DNA of 57,543 nt from Acidobacteriota bacterium (GTDB lineage Bacteria; Acidobacteriota; Vicinamibacteria; Vicinamibacterales; UBA823), in the NCBI GenBank assembly GCA_002730735.1, contig PCAU01000011.1, positions 84,208-141,750 of the forward strand. The letters are read 5' to 3'. Positions 52,753 to 57,543 of this stretch are shown in pieces. The position numbers and the translations under genes are program-made. The stretch's first letter is position 1, and each line of letters begins with the position of its first letter. The notes under the pieces are model-generated. The model had not been told where the DNA came from, did no database searches, and worked only from the letters and a program-made list of their open reading frames with translations.

Positions 52753-53859
52753 GTGAATGATATGAAGCTACGCTTGCTTGAATGGCTTGTCTGCCCAGTT
52801 TGTTCGAAGTCTTTTTCCCATACACCCCTTTTGCGTAATGGTGATGAGACGACGGAGGGGTTGCTGTCGTGCGACTGCGGTCGCAGTTACCCGATTGTGG
52901 ACGGCATACCTCGCGTGGTGGAAGATGCCTTCGGCCTTTTTCCAGCTTTCGGTGAGAAGTATGGCAACCTTTTGCCTCACGCGCGTCCCAGAAATGTTGA
53001 CAGTCATCCCCCCGGTGAGGAACTTCGGCGCACTCGCGAGAGCTTCGGTTACCAGTGGACAGCATTTTCGGCGATGGTGATCGATTTTAGAGAGAACTTC
53101 CTTGAGTATATCCATCCAGTCCAACCGGCGTTTTTTCCTGGTAAGCGCGGGCTAGATGTTGGCTGCGGATTCGGTCGACATATTGCAAACGCAGCACAGT
53201 TCGGCGCTGAGATGGTGGGTGTCGATATCAGTGCAGCAATCGACGTGACCTACAAGAACACCTGCAACTTGTCGAACGTGCATCTGGTACAAGCGGACGT
53301 GTACCGCATGCCGTTCAGGCAAGGGACCTTCGATTTTGCCTACAGTATTGGTGTTCTACACCACCTGCCCGATCCCGAGGCCGGGTTTAAACAACTCGTC
53401 TCTGTCGTGAAATCTAAAGGTGTGGTGTTCATCTGGGTATACAGCAAGAAACGGCGTCTCGTAAACGCAATGCTTGAAACGGTACGGGCGTTAACGACAC
53501 GACTTTCTCCCCGTTTCCAAATGGCGCTGTCGTGGGCTGCCGCAGCTGTGGATTGGGGCGGTTTCGTCGTCCCATACCGGATCATGTCTCAGTTGCCAGG
53601 CTTAGGTTCTGTGGTGCGCCGGTTCGGAACCCCGCGTTTGAAGGTCTATGGTAATTATCCGTTTCAAGTCGCGTGGGCCGATTGGTTCGATCGTCTCGCG
53701 GCGCCAATTCGTTTCTACTACAATGAAAATGACCTTAATGGCTGGCTGAGACGTAGCGACCTCAGCCGCACTCTCGTATCTCCAACTGGCCTGTTTGGGT
53801 GGCGGGCGTATGGTGAGCGAGACGGACAAACCACCACCTCCACTCGCTCACAAACCTAA
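52753..53859 (+). CDS. SAM-dependent methyltransferase with zinc N-domain
   Basis: 368 residues from a GTG (ATG at 52762 also fits). LVCPVCSKSF and LLSCDCGRSYPIVDGIPRV form a Trm112-like zinc domain, followed by a class I fold: GLDVGCGFGRHIANAAQFGA, FDFAYSIGVLHHLPDPE. The C-terminal ~130 residues have hydrophobic segments. It probably methylates a sugar or lipid-linked intermediate. Its stop overlaps rfbF by TAATG. Confidence 0.83.
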   Translation: MNDMKLRLLEWLVCPVCSKSFSHTPLLRNGDETTEGLLSCDCGRSYPIVDGIPRVVEDAFGLFPAFGEKYGNLLPHARPRNVDSHPPGEELRRTRESFGYQWTAFSAMVIDFRENFLEYIHPVQPAFFPGKRGLDVGCGFGRHIANAAQFGAEMVGVDISAAIDVTYKNTCNLSNVHLVQADVYRMPFRQGTFDFAYSIGVLHHLPDPEAGFKQLVSVVKSKGVVFIWVYSKKRRLVNAMLETVRALTTRLSPRFQMALSWAAAAVDWGGFVVPYRIMSQLPGLGSVVRRFGTPRLKVYGNYPFQVAWADWFDRLAAPIRFYYNENDLNGWLRRSDLSRTLVSPTGLFGWRAYGERDGQTTTSTRSQT

Positions 53860-54656
53860 TGGATAAACCCCCTGTGATGATCCTTTGTGGCGGTTTGGGA
53901 ACTCGGCTCCACGAGGAAAGCGACGTTAAACCGAAACCCATGGTGATGATTGGTAACCGGCCGATTCTGTGGCACATCATGAAAATGTATGCGGCACACG
54001 GCTTAACGGAGTTCATCGTGTGTCTCGGGTATAAGGGCCATGTCATCAAGAACTACTTCATGAACTATAAGACCTATAGCGCCGACTTCACGGTCGATCT
54101 CCGAGAACCAGAGCGTATTGAGTACCACAATCATCCGATCGAAGAAGATTGGCGGGTGACTCTAGTCGAGACGGGTGAGCACAGTCAGACTGGTGCTCGG
54201 ATACGGCGTGCAGGACGGGAATACGTGAAGAGCGATTGTTTCTTGGTGACCTACGGTGATGGCCTAGGTAACGTTAACATTGATGAGCTCCTGGCCTTTC
54301 ACCGCTCTCACGGGAAAATCGGTACGGTGACAGGCGTGCGCCCACCAGGGCGTTTTGGTGAAATGTGTGCCGGTAATGACAACCAAGTGTACGAGTTCAA
54401 CGAGAAACCGCAGGTCAGCGATGGCCTGATCAACGGAGGTTTTCTGGTATTTCAGCGCGAATTTCTTGACCGCTATCTGAGGGATCGGGACGATGAAGTT
54501 CTGGAGCAGGAGCCGTTGAAGCGACTGGCAAGCGATGGGCAATTAATGGTCTACAGACACGATGGTTTCTGGCAGCCGATGGACACCTACCGTGAGGTGA
54601 AAATCCTGAATGAGTTGTGGGCAAGTGGTAAAGCACCGTGGAGTATCTGGACATGA
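53859..54656 (+). CDS. rfbF: Glucose-1-phosphate cytidylyltransferase
   Basis: 265 residues overlapping the previous gene. ILCGGLGTRLHEESDVKPKP, MIGNRPILWHIMKMY, FIVCLGYKGHVIKNYF and the metal loop TYGDGLGNV match RfbF, which makes CDP-glucose. INGGFLVFQ and YRHDGFWQPMDTYREV complete the fold. Its stop overlaps rfbG (ATGA). Confidence 0.95.
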   Translation: MDKPPVMILCGGLGTRLHEESDVKPKPMVMIGNRPILWHIMKMYAAHGLTEFIVCLGYKGHVIKNYFMNYKTYSADFTVDLREPERIEYHNHPIEEDWRVTLVETGEHSQTGARIRRAGREYVKSDCFLVTYGDGLGNVNIDELLAFHRSHGKIGTVTGVRPPGRFGEMCAGNDNQVYEFNEKPQVSDGLINGGFLVFQREFLDRYLRDRDDEVLEQEPLKRLASDGQLMVYRHDGFWQPMDTYREVKILNELWASGKAPWSIWT

Positions 54657-55660
54657 ACTCGGTTGGAGCGTGGCATCGTCGTCGTGTCTTGGTCACCGGC
54701 TGCACCGGTCTCTTGGGCTCGTGGCTTACCCGATGGTTGGTCGATCAGCAAGCTGATGTCGTTGGGCTCGTGCGTGATCACGCGCCCCAGTCAAATTTCT
54801 ACCGCCTTGGTCTCGACCGCGAAGTCAGAGTTGTACACGGAGCCTTGGAAGATCATCCTCTCCTTGAACGCTCGCTTAACGAATACGAAATTGAAGTCGT
54901 TTTCCATCTCGGTGCACAGACGATCGTTGGTATTGCCAACGAGAATCCTCTGTCGACCTTCAGTGCGAACATTCAGGGCACCTGGAATGTGCTTGAGGCC
55001 GCTCGCCGGCGAAAAGGCATTTGTGCTGTTGTCGTTGCCTCCAGTGACAAGGCCTACGGGGCTCAGGCTGAGCTGCCGTATCGAGAGGATGCACCACTTA
55101 TAGGTCGGCATCCGTATGATGCTTCGAAGAGTTGTGCCGATCTTATCGCGCAGATGTACTGGCATACGTATCGCCTGCCAGTGGCCATTACCCGTTGCGG
55201 CAACTTTTACGGGGGTGGCGATCTTAATTTTAACCGCATCGTGCCGGGCACGATCCGGTCACTGTTCGACGGCCAGCGTCCTATCGTTCGCAGCGATGGG
55301 ACGCTCCGCCGCGACTACGTCTACATTAAAGAGGCCGTGAGTGCTTATGTGCTGCTCGCAGAACGATTAATGGAAGGGGAGGCGGGCGGTGAGGGCTACA
55401 ACTTTAGCCATGGACAACCGCTTCGCGTCCTTGAGTTGGTCGACGTCATCACTCGTGTAATGGGACATACTGACCTAACACCGGTGGTGTTAAACGAGGC
55501 CACGAATGAAATTCCCGACCAGTTCCTTGATGCGAGTAAGGCCGCTGCGGACCTCGGTTGGACACCGCGCTATCGGTTGGAGGATGGACTGCAGGAGACG
55601 GTAGTGTGGTACAAGGAGTTCTTTAAAGCGCAACGCGATGCGCGAACACTGGACGAGTAA
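54653..55660 (+). CDS. rfbG: CDP-glucose 4,6-dehydratase
   Basis: 335 residues from the ATG overlapping rfbF. VLVTGCTGLLGSWLTRWLVD binds NAD, VASSDKAYG and YDASKSCADLIAQMY carry the catalytic Lys pair, and TRCGNFYGGGDLNFNR, GTLRRDYVYI are family features. It makes CDP-4-keto-6-deoxyglucose. Together with the epimerase, reductase and C-methyltransferase it implies a CDP-linked 6-deoxysugar, perhaps branched. Confidence 0.93.
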   Translation: MNSVGAWHRRRVLVTGCTGLLGSWLTRWLVDQQADVVGLVRDHAPQSNFYRLGLDREVRVVHGALEDHPLLERSLNEYEIEVVFHLGAQTIVGIANENPLSTFSANIQGTWNVLEAARRRKGICAVVVASSDKAYGAQAELPYREDAPLIGRHPYDASKSCADLIAQMYWHTYRLPVAITRCGNFYGGGDLNFNRIVPGTIRSLFDGQRPIVRSDGTLRRDYVYIKEAVSAYVLLAERLMEGEAGGEGYNFSHGQPLRVLELVDVITRVMGHTDLTPVVLNEATNEIPDQFLDASKAAADLGWTPRYRLEDGLQETVVWYKEFFKAQRDARTLDE

Positions 55661-55894
55661 ACGTGGGTGCAATCGATCTAAATGGGCACTTGGCGGTTAG
55701 CACTGAGGGTTTTTACTGCGTCTATAGTGAGATTGGTTGTGGTGCATTGGAGTCCTCTAGCGGAACGAGACAGTCTGCTGGCGACCGTGGGCTATTTGGC
55801 CGACACTACGTAGAGACACCGGCTCCTGCCTTTTCGCGGTTGCAAGCAGGGATGTGTGCGAGATTTAGCGTTTAACTGGAGGGCTGACTCGACT

Positions 55895-55923
55895 TTGTCA
55901 TCCTCACAGTGGTGAGTGTTACT
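55895..55923 (+). promoter_or_regulatory. Possible promoter of the DUF4330-like gene
   Basis: TTGTCA and GTTACT are 17 bases apart. A CTCAC-agtg-GTGAG dyad (55903-55916) lies in the spacer. The -10 box is weak. Confidence 0.3.
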
Positions 55924-55939
55924 GGAATAGGAATAGCCT

Positions 55940-57543
55940 ATGGCCCTTATTGACGATCGCGGACGTTTGTTTGGTCGAATCAATCTGATTGATATAGCCG
56001 CAGCTCTCGTAATACTTCTGTTAATTCCTTTAGGTTACGGTGCCTATCAACTCTTTCGCACGCCCCCGCCGGAGATCCTAACGATTGAGCCGGGAACATT
56101 GACTCAGGGTAGTGATCTCAGAGTCATCATGGAGGGCAGGTATCTCCAACCGTTCTTGAGAGCCGTCGTCGGTTCTCTTGAGGCCGAACTACTTGTCGTA
56201 ACTCCGACTCGGGCCGAAATCAAACTGCCAGAGAATCTCGGGCCAGGGTCGCACGACCTCATTTTGTTCGATGTGGCCCGGGAAGTCGCCCGTCATCCTG
56301 CGGCCGTTACCATTGAGGCGCCCCTTAGGGGGGAGTCGCTACCCCTGCCGCTTCCGCCTCCAACCCTGATGCAGATGCGCGTGCTCGGCGCCTTTACCGG
56401 TTTGGACCGTGAACGCACTGCAATGCCCGTAAGGGCTGAAACGTTTGGGGCGGAGGGGGAGATCGGTGCTGGAGAGATTCTTGCTGTCGCCCCAGCGGAA
56501 CGAGAGGCTATGGAGCTGGGCGGATTCCCTCCCCTTGCGCGAAGTGATGGTGACACAGTGCGAGTTGTTGCCGTGGTTCGTGTCTGGTGTGAACTCATTG
56601 GTATTGACTGTCGGGTTGGCGGCACCAACGTGGTGCCTGGCGAATCCCTCGGTATCGTGAGGGGAGACGACGAGCGTGCTCGGTTCGAGGTCATGGAGCT
56701 CTATCTTCCTTCGACCGAGTTACAGACTGAAGTGACCGTTATGGGTGCGTTCGTCGGACTTGACGACGTGCAAGCCGACCGGATATCAGGCTTAGGCGAG
56801 TCGAGTGAGGTGTCCTCAGATTCCTGGAGTCGTGTCCTGTCTCTCGGGCGACTGGAACCAGAGAACATCCAACTGACGGGAGGGGTGCGTGCAGGAACCA
56901 CGGGGAAGAATCGCATTCCTGCGTTGGTCTCCATCCACTGTGCGATTGTGGACCAACAATGCTGGCTGGGAAGTCAAGTGGTCGGTCCTGGTGAAAGACT
57001 TGCCATTCCCACTGGCGAAGGAATCGTCTGGTTTGAGGTCACCGAACTCTATCCGGCGGCCATGACAGACTTCCCACCACCTCCACCGGTGTTGGAGATT
57101 CGCGTACTGGGCGCCTTCACTGGTTTGGACCCTGCAGATCCTGCAACGCCTGAGAGGTCTGAAACATTTGGGACGGAGGGGGAGGTCGGGTCTGGAGAAA
57201 TAATTGCCGTGGCCCCGGTGGAGCGAGAGGCTCTGGATCTAGCCGGGGTTCCTTCGGTCGCGCGTGGTGACCTTGACACGGTCCGTGTCGTTGCCTTGGT
57301 TCGTGTTCGGTGTGCGCTCGTTGACAATGATTGCAGGGTTGGAGGTGCCTTGGTGGCACCTGGAACGGCCCTCGATATCGTGAGGGGAAACGAGAGCTTC
57401 TCGTTCAGGGTGATGGAACTCTACCGTTCGCCGATCGAGTTACAAGCCGAAGTCACCGTCATGGGGGCGTTCGTCGGACTGGACGACGCGCGAGCCGACC
57501 GGATATCAGGCTTAGACGAGTCGAGTGATGCAGCCTCGGATTC
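55940..57543 (+). CDS. DUF4330-like repeat membrane protein, 3' end outside
   Basis: Open from the ATG at 55940 to the window edge (534 complete codons). MALIDDRGRLFGRINLID is the DUF4330 N-terminal signature, followed by one transmembrane helix (AAALVILLLIPLGYGAYQL). A TIG/IPT-like strand region (ILTIEPGTLTQGSDLRVIM) follows. Then come alternating ~120-residue units beginning VLGAFTGLD (56381, 57104) or VMGAFVGLDD (56738, 57458); each ends near xxVMELY or VTELY. The unit pair repeats about every 720 bases at nucleotide level, so duplication was recent. A surface or periplasmic role in the polysaccharide locus is likely. Confidence 0.8.
   Translation, partial: MALIDDRGRLFGRINLIDIAAALVILLLIPLGYGAYQLFRTPPPEILTIEPGTLTQGSDLRVIMEGRYLQPFLRAVVGSLEAELLVVTPTRAEIKLPENLGPGSHDLILFDVAREVARHPAAVTIEAPLRGESLPLPLPPPTLMQMRVLGAFTGLDRERTAMPVRAETFGAEGEIGAGEILAVAPAEREAMELGGFPPLARSDGDTVRVVAVVRVWCELIGIDCRVGGTNVVPGESLGIVRGDDERARFEVMELYLPSTELQTEVTVMGAFVGLDDVQADRISGLGESSEVSSDSWSRVLSLGRLEPENIQLTGGVRAGTTGKNRIPALVSIHCAIVDQQCWLGSQVVGPGERLAIPTGEGIVWFEVTELYPAAMTDFPPPPPVLEIRVLGAFTGLDPADPATPERSETFGTEGEVGSGEIIAVAPVEREALDLAGVPSVARGDLDTVRVVALVRVRCALVDNDCRVGGALVAPGTALDIVRGNESFSFRVMELYRSPIELQAEVTVMGAFVGLDDARADRISGLDESSDAASD

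Noticed and set aside
55663-55875. Possible 70-residue protein between rfbG and the DUF4330-like gene
   Set aside because: Composition is unlike neighbouring genes, no ribosome-binding site or family motif is visible.

Overview
The window looks like a chromosomal segment of a Gram-negative bacterium of moderate GC content. It carries a nearly complete LPS inner-core gene set, a large polysaccharide sugar-nucleotide region, AddAB-like recombination enzymes, DUF1343/NamZ, arylsulfotransferase-like and imidazolonepropionase-like secreted proteins, and a selenocysteine tRNA. That mix is most like Acidobacteriota, possibly a marine Vicinamibacterales-type lineage. This assignment is inference from gene content, not from a marker phylogeny. 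No phage, insertion sequence, CRISPR array or rRNA was seen.

Layout. 1-5.7 kb: end of a ferritin-like protein, a PHP phosphoesterase, a small membrane protein, a DUF4399 lipoprotein, tRNA-Sec, a cold-shock protein, a MobA-like nucleotidyltransferase, tRNA-Ala and a periplasmic asparaginase. 6-12 kb: addB-addA with a TTGA overlap, flanked by two small reverse-strand proteins of similar design. 12.3-17.5 kb: a zinc-ribbon protein, a DnaJ-like remnant, Mrp/ApbC and an M16 peptidase pair. 17.6-23.1 kb, reverse strand: amidase, a 55-residue protein, a decayed FAD oxidoreductase, an SRPBCC protein, an amidohydrolase and NamZ. 23.4-26.3 kb: two lipoproteins (FG-GAP propeller and arylsulfotransferase-like). 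26.3-29.9 kb, reverse: tRNA-Leu and the glycolytic operon gap-pgk-tpiA-secG.

30-38.2 kb: a compact LPS lipid A/inner-core operon (waaA, lpxK, an LpxL-like acyltransferase, waaF, gmhB, rfaE1, rfaE2, waaC, and an isoprenylcysteine-type methyltransferase), transcribed divergently from gap with interleaved promoters. 38.3-42.4 kb: tRNA-Val, tRNA-Asp, holB, pdxA and smpB; smpB overlaps both neighbours by four bases. 41.2-57.5 kb: a surface polysaccharide locus. It holds a DegT aminotransferase, RmlD-like reductase, nucleotide-sugar dehydrogenase, glycosyltransferases, Gmd, and a CDP-glucose branch (rfbF, rfbG, an epimerase, a reductase and a C-methyltransferase-type protein) expected to make a 6-deoxy, possibly C-methylated sugar. 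A winged-helix/Rossmann regulator sits in the middle. The window ends inside a long repeat-built DUF4330-like membrane protein.

Points of most interest: the DUF4330-like gene made of tandem ~120-residue units with a recent ~720-bp duplication; duplicated leader elements with a GTTCA-N5-TGAAC dyad before the epimerase gene; a promoter-terminator arrangement suggesting attenuation before the C-methyltransferase; the wHTH-Rossmann regulator with its own inverted repeat; an AddA without a nuclease domain; several apparently leaderless genes; tRNA-Sec; and the pseudogene in the amidase cluster. All family assignments come from reading motifs, with no database search.
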